From assembly GCA_028826165.1 (NCBI GenBank), contig JAPDFW010000074.1, positions 1 through 64,000 on the forward strand: a stretch of 64,000 nucleotides of DNA. The letters run 5' to 3'. Below, in pieces: positions 1 to 9,530 of this stretch. The stretch comes from Anaeramoeba ignava. Taxonomy: Eukaryota; Metamonada; Anaeramoebidae. The position numbers and the translations under genes were made by a program. The notes beneath the pieces were generated by a model. The model was not told the origin of the DNA, searched no databases, and saw nothing but the letters and a program-made list of their open reading frames with translations. Position 1 is the first letter of the stretch. The number at the start of each line of letters is the position of its first letter.

Positions 1-1779
1 GTTCAAGTAACAAAAAGATGAAGAAGATTGTGCTAAACTTATTAAAGAACATGGAGGAAAAATAGAAGATAAAATCACAAATGAAACCAAATACATTTTA
101 GTATCACATGGAGCAAATATATTGATAAGTGAAAATTTTAGAGAAACATATGAAGAAATATTAGTTTCTAAAAATTGGTTAGAAAGATGTTGTTTTTAAA
201 ACATTGATTTATAATCCTCAAGAGAATATTGTATTTTCAAACCTTTAAAAAGCTATTCCATTTGAATTTATGAAACAATTCCGAATATCTTTATCAGGAT
301 TTAAAAACAAATGAAAATTAAAAATAAATACATTATCAAACAACTTGGAGCAAAATTTACAGGAACATTATCAAGAAAAATACACATTTGATTTGCAGAG
401 AAGCTAAAGGGAATAAGTACAAAAAGCAATTTTATGGGGAATCAAAATTGTAAATGAAAATTGGCTTTGTTATATTGCAGAAAGTGGAGAATATTTAAAT
501 GAAAATGATTTTTATTTTTAATCAAGAAGAAAAAAATACAAATTTAAATACAAATACAAATACAAATATAAATACAAATTCAAATCAAAAACTGAAATTG
601 ATCTTTTGAATTAGATTCAACTCCTCAAAAATTCGAAATTTCAAACATTAGAATATTCTAAACCAAGAAATTCAATAAAATCAATAAATAGTGATTTTTA
701 GTTCACCTTTATATCGCAAAAAATAACAGATAGTAATTATTCAGAAAAGTAATTCTGATATAAGTTATAGTTTAGATACAGATGCATATAATTATGAAGT
801 TGATGAGTTTTTAGATGATGATACTCAAGAACAATTTATATTTTATATTCTTTCAAAAACCAAAAATAAACTCAGATTAAAAGAAATTGTTTCTTCAACA
901 TTGAATTCAGCATGTTGTGAAAGATTAATATCAGATGTTACTCATGTGATTTATTCAAAAGAAGATGAAGAAAGTGAAGAATATAAAGAAGCATTATCTT
1001 TGAAAAAGATTCTTGTTAAAGATGAAGATGTTTATGAATTTTTTGATGATCCAATTAAACTTACAAATTTTTTAAAATCAAATCGAAAAAATTCAAATGA
1101 AAAAACATCAAGTTATAAAAAATCACCAATATTAGTTAATTCAACAAATTTTGGAGGTTTAAAACAATTACAAACTCCAGAAAAATTTAAGCATGAATTA
1201 TCAAATGAAAATACACCATTATCAATTAAGAAAATAACAAATTCAAAAAATCCAAATTCAAAAAATCCAAATTCAAAAAATCCAAATTCAAAAAATCCAA
1301 ATTCATTTCAAACTATAATTTCACCTTGTAAAATTGTTTCACCAACAACAACATCTCCAAAAAATAATTTGGAAATTATTGATGTTTTATTTTCTAAACA
1401 AAAAAGTCCATCTCATAAAGTTAAAGAAAAATATTTAGAAAATTTAGAAAATTCAAAACAAAATCAATTTAGAAGATCAGATTTAAATATTTTTTCACAA
1501 TTTTATGATAATTCACAAGTTGAAAAAAATGATTTAAAAAAAACAGAATCAAAAGAAAAAAATGAAAATGAAAATGAAAATGAAAATGAAAATGATAATG
1601 AAAATGATGATGATGAACCAAATCCAATTGTTATTTGGGAAAATAGTAATCAAGAAAATGGAAAAAATATTCAAACTTTTTCTTCAAATGATAGTGATGT
1701 TGATTTATTTAAAATTAATGGAAGTGGATCAAAAACATTTATAGAAGCATATCATAAAATGAAAAATAAAAGATTTTAA
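1..1779 (+). pseudogene. Broken multi-BRCT-domain gene
   Basis: Three BRCT-like segments can be read, but not in one frame. Segment 1 (about 11-196) contains CAKLIKEHGGKI and ends KNWLERCCF before a TAA. Segment 2 (about 258-520) has FRISLSGF, KQLGAKFTG, HLICREAKG and GIKIVNENWL spread over different frames with stops between them. From about 727 to 1779 one frame stays open; it holds a third BRCT-like stretch (ERLISDVTHVIY) and then a Ser/Asn-rich tail with NSKNP repeats. BRCT domains bind phosphopeptides in DNA-damage and replication proteins such as TopBP1. Several stops look like CAA-to-TAA changes. The locus is either a decaying gene or a poorly read stretch near a contig end. There is no start inside the window, so the 5' end may lie outside. 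The BRCT call is fairly safe; which BRCT protein it is cannot be said. Confidence 0.55.
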
Positions 1780-1877
1780 AAAAAAAAGAAAATAAAATTA
1801 TTAAATAAAATTATAAATAAAAAATTTTTCATTTTTTTCATTTTTTCATTTTTTCATTTTTTCATTTTATTTTTTTT

Positions 1878-3355
1878 ATGTCAAAATCAAATTCAAAATC
1901 AAATTCAAATTCAATAGAAAATGAAGAATTTTTTTCTTTTGAATCAATTTCAAATGAAGATTCAAATTCAGATTCAAATTCAAATTCAAATTCAGATGAA
2001 AATTTAAATCAAAATCAAAATCAAAATCAATTATTACAAAGTACAATGTTTATCAGTCAAAATCAAAATGAAATAAAGAAACATTCAAAAAAACAAAAAG
2101 ATCCATTTTATCATTCAGATTCAGAAACAGAAACAGAAACAGAAACAGAAACAAATTCAAATTCAGATTCAAATTTAAATTTAAATGAAAATTCAATTTT
2201 TATAAAAAAACAAAATCAAGAATCAGAAGAATTATTAGATAGTATTTATCAAAAAGTTTTAAATAAAAATGAATTAACAAAAGAAGATATTAATGAAAAT
2301 TATGAATTATTTAATCAAGAAATTGAATCTCAAACAAAACAAATTGAAAGAGAAATTGAAGTATATAAAAAATTTTTAGATTCAACAATAGAAATAAATT
2401 CAGAAGAAAATGAAAATGAAAATCAAAATGAAAATGAAGATTTAATAAATTTTAATGATAATTTTTCAAATTCAAATCCAAATCCAAATCCAAATATAAA
2501 ACAAGAAATTGAAGAATTTAGAAAAGAACTTGAAAAAATACAAATTGAAAAAAACAAAATATTATCAAAAATTAAAAGAACAGAAGAAAAAAAGAAAGAA
2601 TATGATAAAATCAAAAAAATGTTTTGGGAAAATAATTTAGATTTTCAATATCAAAAAAAAATACAAGAAGATGAACTAGTTTCTTTAAAACATAAAATTG
2701 AAAATGCAAAAGAATCACTTTCAGAATTTGAAAATTTAAATATTTTTGATATTGTTTTTAAATTGAATTTTGATAATAAAATTGCAAGTATAAATGATTA
2801 TAGATTTGGGAAATTATCACAAAATGAAGTTAGTTGGCAAGAAATTAATACAGCTTGGGGATTAACAACATTATTTCTTTTTTCATTAGCTAAAAAATTA
2901 AATTATGAATTTATTAAGTAACTTTTTAAAAAAAAGCAAAAAAAGCAAAAAAAGCAAAAAAAAAAGTGGAACAAAAAAAATTTATTCTTTTTTTCTTTCA
3001 AAACAAAATTTATTTATTTAGTTATCAAATTATTCCTTTTGGAGAAAAATCTTATATTCAAAAACCACAAAAAAAAGAAATTAAACCTCTTTATAAAGTT
3101 GGATCTAGATTTGGGAAATCTAATCCTTTTGAAGAAGGAATGGTTTGGTTTATTGAATGTGTTGATGAATTAGGAAATTTTTTGAAAAAAAAAGATTCAA
3201 AATTTAAATTTGAATTTTTAATTAAAGGAAATTATATTGGAAATAAAACAATTAAAGATCATAAAAAATATGAAGAATGGACAAAAGCACTTAGTTATAT
3301 TTTAAAAAATTTACAACAAATTTCTAATTGGTATTCAAATTATAGAGAAATGTGA
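1878..3355 (+). CDS. ATG6: Beclin-1/Atg6 autophagy protein, two exons
   Basis: Exons are 1878-2917 and 3022-3355, giving 457 residues, against 450 for human Beclin 1. The 104-base intron runs from GTAACT to TTTAG, and splicing creates the codon AAT, so the exons join as YEFI-N-YQIIPFGEKSYI, matching Beclin's KFQRYRLVPYGNHSYL. The first ~160 residues are low-complexity Ser/Asn/Glu. A coiled coil follows (about 130-290), then the evolutionarily conserved domain with NDYRFGKLS, WQEINTAWG, FEEGMVWFIECVDELGNFL and WTKALSYILKNLQ. The family is a subunit of the Vps34 PI3-kinase complexes in autophagosome formation and endosomal sorting, and the aromatic-rich C-terminus binds membrane. The ATG at 1878 is the first in frame. 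A T-rich stretch with repeated TTTTTCAT lies just upstream. No BH3 motif could be recognised. Confidence 0.9.
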
Positions 3356-3399
3356 ACAAATCTTATAAAAAAATTAAAATCAAATTATAAAGAAATTAA

Positions 3400-3735
3400 A
3401 TCAAATTAAAATTAAAATCAAAATCAAAATCAAAAATCAAAATCAAAATCAAATTCAAATAAAATTAAAATCAAAATCAAAATCAAAATCAAAATCAAAA
3501 TCAAAATCAAAATCAAAATTAAAATTAAAATTAAATTCAAAATCAAAATCAAAATTAAAATCAAAATCAAAATCAAAATCAAAATCAAAATCAATTTTCA
3601 TTTTAATTTTAAAATTAAATTCAAAATCAAAATCAAAATCAAAATTAAAATTAAAATTAAATTCAAAATCAAAATCAAAATCAAAATTAAAATTAAATTA
3701 AAATTAAAATCAATTTTCATTTTAATTTTAAAAAA
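3400..3735. repeat. (TCAAAA/TTAAAA)n hexamer repeat
   Basis: The Beclin gene is followed by an interrupted hexamer array, mostly TCAAAA with TTAAAA variants. A short block reading TCAATTTTCATTTTAATTTT recurs near 3591 and 3711. No gene is seen here. Confidence 0.9.
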
Positions 3736-4050
3736 TAGATAATTAAAGGATTGAGATGTTTAAAAGAAAATGAAATTATTCATAGATATTTAAAACCTAA
3801 AATTATTCTTCATTCAATTAAATTATTATTCAAAATTTAGATATATAATTAATTTATAAAAATATTTAAATTGGAAAATGGATTTTTATTTAATATATTT
3901 TCTTTAAATATTTATTTATGAAGATTAGATATAAAATTTATATTAAATTATTTATAAGAAATACACTTTTTTTGAATAAAATAATATCTAAAATTTAATA
4001 ATATAAATTTTTAAATTATAATTAAATGAATTATTTCTAAATATTATTTA
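3736..4050. other. AT-rich intergenic DNA, no gene seen
   Basis: This is non-repetitive AT-rich sequence between the Beclin 3' repeat and the promoter-proximal duplication of the glycosyltransferase. Neither strand has an open frame or recognisable RNA gene. Confidence 0.6.
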
Positions 4051-4185
4051 AAAAATCTTTTTTGATTGATTTTTCCATTTTTTTCAAGTTAAAATAATTT
4101 TACCACACAAAAAAAAATCTTTTTGATTGATTTTTTCATTTTTTCAAGTTAAAATAATTTTACCACGCAAAAAAAAATCTTTTTA
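4051..4185 (+). promoter_or_regulatory. 60-bp tandem duplication just upstream of GT61 gene
   Basis: A 60-base block ending TTCAAGTTAAAATAATTTTA then CCACRCAA occurs twice in tandem: TTTTCAAGTT begins at 4081 and again at 4141. The start of a third copy (AAAAATCTTTTT) runs directly into the ATG at 4186. The duplicated block therefore is the proximal promoter or 5' leader. Its role is inferred only from position. Confidence 0.55.
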
Positions 4186-5580
4186 ATGAATTTTTCAGAA
4201 AAGATAATTATAATTATTTTGTTATTTAGTGCTATTGTTGTGTTATTTCAAAGTAATTTTATTTGGGAAAAAGAAAAAGAAATAAACCAAGAAATAGAAA
4301 TAAAAGAAAAAGAAAAAGAAAAAGAAAAAGAAAAAGAAAAAGAAAAAGAAATTGAAACAAATGGGAATGAAAATGAAACATTTAAACCGGCAATATTACT
4401 AACTGAGCTTTGGCAAGATCAAGTTGAAGATTTATCAACTAATTTAGTAACTTCATATATAACTGCAGATCAAGCAATTGCTCAATTTTCTAATTTTGCA
4501 AATTGGGCACTTAATAAACCACGTTCAGATTTAAAAATATCAAACGTTGAAGATCGTTTAAATTTAAATTGTCAAAAACAAGAAAAAAAAAATGTTAATA
4601 TGTTTGGAACAAATATTGAAGCAACAGGAAATCCAGAAGACCCAGTATTGTTTTATATTGAGGTTCCAAGGTTTGAATCTAATATCTATCATGCATTAGT
4701 TTTGGATTATTCAGCGAAAAAATTTTGGTGTGTAATGAATGAAGCTTTTTTCCAAAATCCGGCAAAAAATTATACAATTATGAGAAGACAAGATCATGAA
4801 GATTCAAGAGACTCATATATGGAAGAACTTTTGGATCGAGTCTCAACAACGAAATGGGATCCTAAAAACAAATACAGCAAGATTATTGAAGTGGTAGCGA
4901 AAAAGGAGTTTTTGGTTGAATGTTGGGAATTTAGACCAAATACTTTAGTTGATAATACAGTTATTAAAATTGCACAAAAAATTGTCACTTTTTTTCCGCA
5001 AAAGAACCGTTCCATTTGTGGCGAATCTGGATGTGTTCTTCTGCTTCAAAGATGCGATGGATCAAGATTACTCTCTGATTACAAAACTGGATCCTTTATC
5101 ACAATAGCATCTGAATTATTAAAACGAGGAATTCCTGTTGAAATTGCGAATTTTTGTTCAACATCCGCTGCAAATCAAATTCAAGCTCTTCAGAGAGCTT
5201 CTGTTTTTGTTGGAGTTCATGGATCTGGATTGACAAATATGATTTGGTTAAGACCTAATACAACCCTTATTGAAATATCACTGAATTTTGGTTGGTGTTG
5301 TTTTGTTCCAGTTCCTGAAATTTATAGAGAATCTGTTTCTAATCCAAATCCTCAACCTTGTACTGATAAGTGTATTAAATATATGAAAGCAGATCATTTT
5401 AATTTGGCAAAGAGGTTTAATATCAAATGGAGAGATTTTCATCCTTATTTTAGTACTCCTGTTTATAATGAAGGAGAAATTAATAGAAGAATGATTTTTG
5501 TTGATTCTGTTCTTCTTGCTGATCTTATTGAAGAAGAATATTATAAAAATCAAATCAAATTAAAATCAAATCAAAATTAA
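4186..5580 (+). CDS. GT61-family glycosyltransferase, type II membrane protein
   Basis: 464 residues. An N-terminal hydrophobic segment (about residues 6-25, IIIIILLFSAIVVL) fits a signal anchor, followed by a Lys/Glu-rich stem. The catalytic half carries the GT61 (EOGT/POMGNT2/plant xylosyltransferase) signature near residues 335-365: LQRASVFVGVHGSGLTN then IWLRPNTTLIEI. The family transfers sugars such as xylose or GlcNAc to protein or glycan acceptors in the ER/Golgi lumen; the donor here cannot be deduced. Sequon-like NYT and NTT sites and several Cys fit a luminal enzyme. The coding region is less AT-biased than its surroundings and shows no intron. The last residues (KNQIKLKSNQN) run into the downstream hexamer repeat, so the C-terminus may have been extended by repeat growth. 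Confidence 0.82.
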   Translation: MNFSEKIIIIILLFSAIVVLFQSNFIWEKEKEINQEIEIKEKEKEKEKEKEKEKEIETNGNENETFKPAILLTELWQDQVEDLSTNLVTSYITADQAIAQFSNFANWALNKPRSDLKISNVEDRLNLNCQKQEKKNVNMFGTNIEATGNPEDPVLFYIEVPRFESNIYHALVLDYSAKKFWCVMNEAFFQNPAKNYTIMRRQDHEDSRDSYMEELLDRVSTTKWDPKNKYSKIIEVVAKKEFLVECWEFRPNTLVDNTVIKIAQKIVTFFPQKNRSICGESGCVLLLQRCDGSRLLSDYKTGSFITIASELLKRGIPVEIANFCSTSAANQIQALQRASVFVGVHGSGLTNMIWLRPNTTLIEISLNFGWCCFVPVPEIYRESVSNPNPQPCTDKCIKYMKADHFNLAKRFNIKWRDFHPYFSTPVYNEGEINRRMIFVDSVLLADLIEEEYYKNQIKLKSNQN

Positions 5581-6518
5581 AATCAAAATCAAAATCAAAT
5601 TCAAATCAAAATTAAAATCAAAATTAAAATCAAAATTAAAATAAATTAAAATCAAAATCAAAAATCAAAATCAAAATCAAAATCAAAATCAAAATCAAAA
5701 TCAAAATCAAAATCAAAATTAAAATTAAAATCAAAATTAAAATTAAAATTAAAATTAAAATTAAAATTAAAAATTAAAATCAAAATCAAAATTAAAATCA
5801 AAATTAAAATCAATATCAAAATTAAAATCAAAATTAAAATTAAAATCAAAATCAAAATCAAAATCAAAATCAAAATCAAAATCAAAATCAAAATTAAAAT
5901 TAAAAATTAAAATCAAAATTAAAATCAAAATTAAAATAAAAATCAAAATTAAAATCAAAATCAAAATTAAAATCAAAATCAAATTTAAAATCAAAATCAA
6001 AATTAAAATCAAAATCAAAATCAAAATCAAAATTAAAATCAAAATTAAAATCAAAATTAAAATCAAAATCAAAATCAAAATTAAAATCAAAATGAAAATT
6101 AAAATCAAAATCAAAATCAAAATTAAAATCAAAATCAAAATCAAAATCAAAATCAAAATCAAAATCAAAATTAAAATCAAAAATTAAAATCAAAATTAAA
6201 ATTAAAATTAAAATCAAAATTAAAATCAAAATCAAAATCAAAATCAAAATCAAAATTAAAATCAAAATCAAAATCAAAATTAAAATTAAAATTAAAATTA
6301 AAATCAAAATCAAAATCAAAATTAAAATCAAAATTAAAATTAAAATCAAAATTAAAATCAAAATCAAAATCAAAATTAAAATCAAAATCAAAATCAAAAT
6401 CAAAATCAAAATTAAAATCAAAATTAAAATCAAATTAAAATCAAAATCAAAATTAAAATCAAAATAAAAATTAAAATCAAAATCAAAATTAAAATTAAAA
6501 TTAAAATCAAAATTTATT
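5575..6518. repeat. ~0.94-kb (TCAAAA/TTAAAA)n hexamer array
   Basis: This is a near-continuous six-base repeat, TCAAAA mixed with TTAAAA, with occasional one-base slips. It starts inside the last codons of the glycosyltransferase and ends just before CAAAATCGGA at 6521. Long open frames reading I-L or D-F/N-F on the minus strand are artefacts of the repeat. The remaining bases to 6604 are the AT-rich 3' flank of the Cpn10 gene. Confidence 0.95.
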
Positions 6519-6604
6519 TTCAAAATCGGATAAAAAATTAAAAATGTTTGAAAAAAATTTTTATTGTTTTTTTATTATTGAGAAAAGAAAAGAAAAGAAA
6601 AGAA

Positions 6605-7045
6605 TTAATTGTTTATGATTGCTAATAAATCTGATTGATAAAAAAGTAAGTAATCTTTACCGAAAGAATTTAATTGAATACCACCATAATCAGGAATTAA
6701 AACAGTATCACCTTTTTTAACAATCATTGGAATTCTTTTTCCTTCTTGATTAACTCTTCCATCACCAACACTACAAACTATTGCTTCTTGACTGTTTTTT
6801 ACCATTGAATCAGGTACATAAATTCCTGATTCGGTTTTTGATTGTGTTTCTTTTCTTTTTACTAAAACTCGATCAAATAATGGTTTAAATCCTTCTATAA
6901 TTTCATTTTGTTTCGTTGAAAAACTTTTAATTATATTTGTTGTTTGATTTGTTACTACTTTATATAATTTAAACTTGTATTTTTTTTTGTATTTTTAATT
7001 TTTAAATTTTATTTTCAAATTTTCTTTTATTTTTCTTTTTACCAT
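6605..7045 (-). CDS. cpn10: Organellar co-chaperonin Cpn10 (GroES/Hsp10)
   Basis: The gene is complement(6605-6973, 7043-7045), 123 residues. The first exon is only the ATG. A 69-base intron (GTAAAAAG...ATACAAG) follows immediately, and splicing gives MFKLYKVV. The remainder matches Cpn10: FKPLFDRVLVKR, GIYVPDS, GDGRVNQEGKRIPM, KKGDTVLIPDYGG and YLLFYQSDLLAII. Cpn10 caps the Cpn60 ring during folding in mitochondria or hydrogenosomes. Residues 1 to about 28 are a basic, hydroxylated extension lacking acidic residues until NEII, consistent with an organelle targeting peptide. An internal ATG at 6805 would delete half the fold, so the upstream exon is preferred. Confidence 0.88.
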
Positions 7046-7120
7046 TTCTTTTTCTTTTTATAATAAAAATTTTTGAAAAGAAAAAAATGAAAAAAAATAA
7101 AATTCAAAAAAAATATTTTT
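7046..7120. other. Short 5' flank of cpn10
   Basis: A/T-rich leader region upstream of the cpn10 ATG. No further feature is visible. Confidence 0.4.
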
Positions 7121-7490
7121 TCCGATTTTAATTAAAATTAAAATTAAAATTAAAATTAAATTTAAAATTAAAATTAAAATTAAAATTAAAATCAAAATTA
7201 AAATCAAAATTAAAAATTAAAATTTAAATCAAAATTAAAAATTAAAATTAAAATTAAAATTAAAATTAAAATTAAAATTAAAATCAAAATTAAAATCAAA
7301 ATTAAAATTAAAATTAAAATTAAAATTAAAATTAAAATCAAAATTAAAATTAAAATTAAAATTAAAATCAAAATTAAAATTAAAATCAAAATTAAAATTA
7401 AAATTAAAATTTAAATTAAAATTAAAATTAAAATTTAAAATTAAAATTAAAATTAAAATTAAAATTAAAATTAAAATTAAAATCAAAAAT
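7121..7490. repeat. (TTAAAA)n hexamer array
   Basis: The array begins right after TTTTTTCCGATT and is TTAAAA with scattered TCAAAA and one-base slips. Translated frames (I-L, N-F) are repeat artefacts. From 7491 to 7758 the sequence is the 3' flank of the first FG-GAP gene; it shares a block (GATAAAGAATTTAAGTAAAA) with the flanks of the two other FG-GAP genes. Confidence 0.93.
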
Positions 7491-7758
7491 TGGAAATAGA
7501 TTTTGTTCTCTTTTGTTTTTGTTTTAATTTTTTAAATTGAAAAATGAAGAAAATTGAAAAAAAAGGAAAAGAAGAAAAAGAAAAAGAGTGGAATTTTTTT
7601 GATAAAGAATTTAAGTAAAAATTTGAATTTAAATTTGGATTTGAATTTGAATTTAAATTTGAATTTGAATTTGAATCTAATTTGAAAATAGAATTAATAA
7701 TCTTTTTTTTCTCTTGAATTTTGAATTTTGAATTTTGAATTGAATTTGGAATATTTAT

Positions 7759-9153
7759 TTAAAGTTCTTTTTCAGATTTTAAATCATATTCAATTTTTGA
7801 TTGATTTTGTGAATTATTTTGTTTTTGATTAAACAAATAAACTCTACCTTTATGTGAATAAATTTTTGGAGCACTAATTATTAAATAATTATCTGAAATT
7901 AAAACAGTAAATCCAAATAAATCATTTTGTTTCCCATTATTTGCAGTTAATATTTGGATTTGATTCCATTTATTTTCATTTTCATTTTTTTGGAAAATAT
8001 AAGCTTTGCCTTGTTCTTCATTATCTCCAACTTTTGCATAAGGAGCTCCAATTAAAAGAATATTACCATCTTTGGAAATTGAAATACTAAATCCAAGCCG
8101 ATCATTTTCTTTCCCATCATTTGAAGTTAAAATTTGGATTTGATTCCATTTATTTTGATTTTGATTTTTTTGGAAAATATAAACTTTTCCTTGTTCTTCA
8201 TTATCTCCAACTTTTGCATAAGGAGCTCCAATTAAAAGAATATTATCATCTTTGGAAATTGAAATACTCTCTCCAAACCAATCATTTTCTTTCCCATCAT
8301 TTGCAGTTAAAATTTGGATTTGATTCCATTTATTTTCATTTTCATTTTTTTGGAAAATATAAACTTTTCCTTGTTCTTCATTATCTCCAACTTTTGCATA
8401 AGGAGCTCCAATTAAAAGAATATTATCATCTTTGGAAATTGAAATACTAAATCCAAATAAATTATATTGTTTCCCATCATTTGCAGTTAAAATTTGGATT
8501 TTATTCCATTTATTTTCATTTTCATTTTTTTGGAAAATATAAACTTTTCCTTGTTCTTCATTATTCTCAAATATTGCATAAGGAGCTCCAATTAAAAGAA
8601 TATTATCATCTTTGGAAATTGAAATACTAAATCCAAATAAATCATTTTGTTTCCCATCATTTGCAGTTAAAATTTGGATTTGATTCCATTTATTTTCATT
8701 TTCATTTTTTTGGAAAATATAAACTTTTCCTTGTTCTTTATTATCTCCAACTTTTGCTCGAGGAGCTCCAATTAAAAGAATATTATCATCTTTGGAAATT
8801 GAAATACTCCATCCAAACCAATCATTTTGTTTCCAATCATTTGCAGTTAATATTTGGATTTGATTCCATTTATTTTCATTTTCATTTTTTTGGAAAATAT
8901 AAACTTTGCCTTGTTCTTCACTATTCTCAAATATTGCATCAGAAGCTCCAATTAAAAGAATATTCTCATCTTTGGAAATTGAAATACTAAATCCAAATAA
9001 ATCATTTTCTTTCCCATCATTTGCAGTTAACATTTGGATTTGATTCCATTTATTTTCATTTTGATTTTCATTTTTTTGAATTGAAAAAAGAAAAATTAAT
9101 AATAAAATTAATAAGAATTGAATAAAGAAAGTTGATTTTTGAATTGTTTTCAT
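7759..9153 (-). CDS. Secreted FG-GAP seven-bladed propeller protein (copy 1)
   Basis: 464 residues from the ATG at 9153, chosen because both tandem paralogues start at the same MKTIQKSTFF; an in-frame ATG 25 codons upstream is probably not used. A Lys-containing N-terminus and hydrophobic core (to about residue 28) form a signal peptide. Seven ~60-residue repeats follow, each KWNQIQ-LTANDG...FG-S-SIS-D-N-LLIGAP...GKVYIFQKN. This is the FG-GAP motif of integrin alpha chains and related beta-propellers, and seven repeats close one propeller. The last repeat is divergent (FTVLISDNYLIISAP), followed by a short polar tail with no membrane segment, so the product is probably secreted. Ligand and function are unknown. 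Confidence 0.85.
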   Translation of the reverse strand: MKTIQKSTFFIQFLLILLLIFLFSIQKNENQNENKWNQIQMLTANDGKENDLFGFSISISKDENILLIGASDAIFENSEEQGKVYIFQKNENENKWNQIQILTANDWKQNDWFGWSISISKDDNILLIGAPRAKVGDNKEQGKVYIFQKNENENKWNQIQILTANDGKQNDLFGFSISISKDDNILLIGAPYAIFENNEEQGKVYIFQKNENENKWNKIQILTANDGKQYNLFGFSISISKDDNILLIGAPYAKVGDNEEQGKVYIFQKNENENKWNQIQILTANDGKENDWFGESISISKDDNILLIGAPYAKVGDNEEQGKVYIFQKNQNQNKWNQIQILTSNDGKENDRLGFSISISKDGNILLIGAPYAKVGDNEEQGKAYIFQKNENENKWNQIQILTANNGKQNDLFGFTVLISDNYLIISAPKIYSHKGRVYLFNQKQNNSQNQSKIEYDLKSEKEL

Positions 9154-9530
9154 TTTGTTTTTAAATTTATTATTTTTATTATTATTATTAAAAAGAAAAA
9201 TGAAAAATGAAAAAATTTTTAAATTCAAAAAGAAAAATGAAAAAGGAAAAAGTGGAAAAGGAAAATTTAATCTTTTTATTTCTTTTTTTGTCTTTTGTTT
9301 TAATTTTTTAAAATGAAAAAAAATAGAAAAAGAAAAAAAAAGAAAAAGTGGAATCTTTTTGATAAAGAATTTAAGTAAAAATTTGAATTTGAATTTGAAT
9401 TTGAATTTGAATTTGAATTTGAATTTGAATTTGAATTTGAATTTGAATTTGAATTTGAATTTGAAAATGGAATTAATAATCTTTTTTTTCTCTTTAATTT
9501 TGAATATTGAATTTTGAATTGAAAAATTAT
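9154..9530. other. Intergenic region between FG-GAP copies 1 and 2
   Basis: It holds the upstream region of copy 1 and the duplicated 3' flank of copy 2, including GATAAAGAATTTAAGTAAAA and a run of GAATTT hexamers at about 9381-9465. No other gene is seen. Confidence 0.7.
9381..9465. repeat. (GAATTT)n hexamer run
   Basis: About 14 uninterrupted copies of TTGAAT/GAATTT in the 3' flank of FG-GAP copy 2. The equivalent place after copy 3 (about 12150-12180) has only a few, so the run has expanded here. Confidence 0.9.

Noticed and set aside
1-720. Alternative genetic code with TAA/TAG as glutamine
   Set aside because: Stops fall at plausible Gln positions in the BRCT locus, but all intact genes use CAA for Gln and end at TAA or TGA, and this locus also has frame changes that a code change cannot explain.
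5658-6523. Long minus-strand open frames reading poly I-L and D-F/N-F
   Set aside because: They arise from the six-base repeat, which stays open in several frames. There is no start context, no non-repeat sequence and no family.
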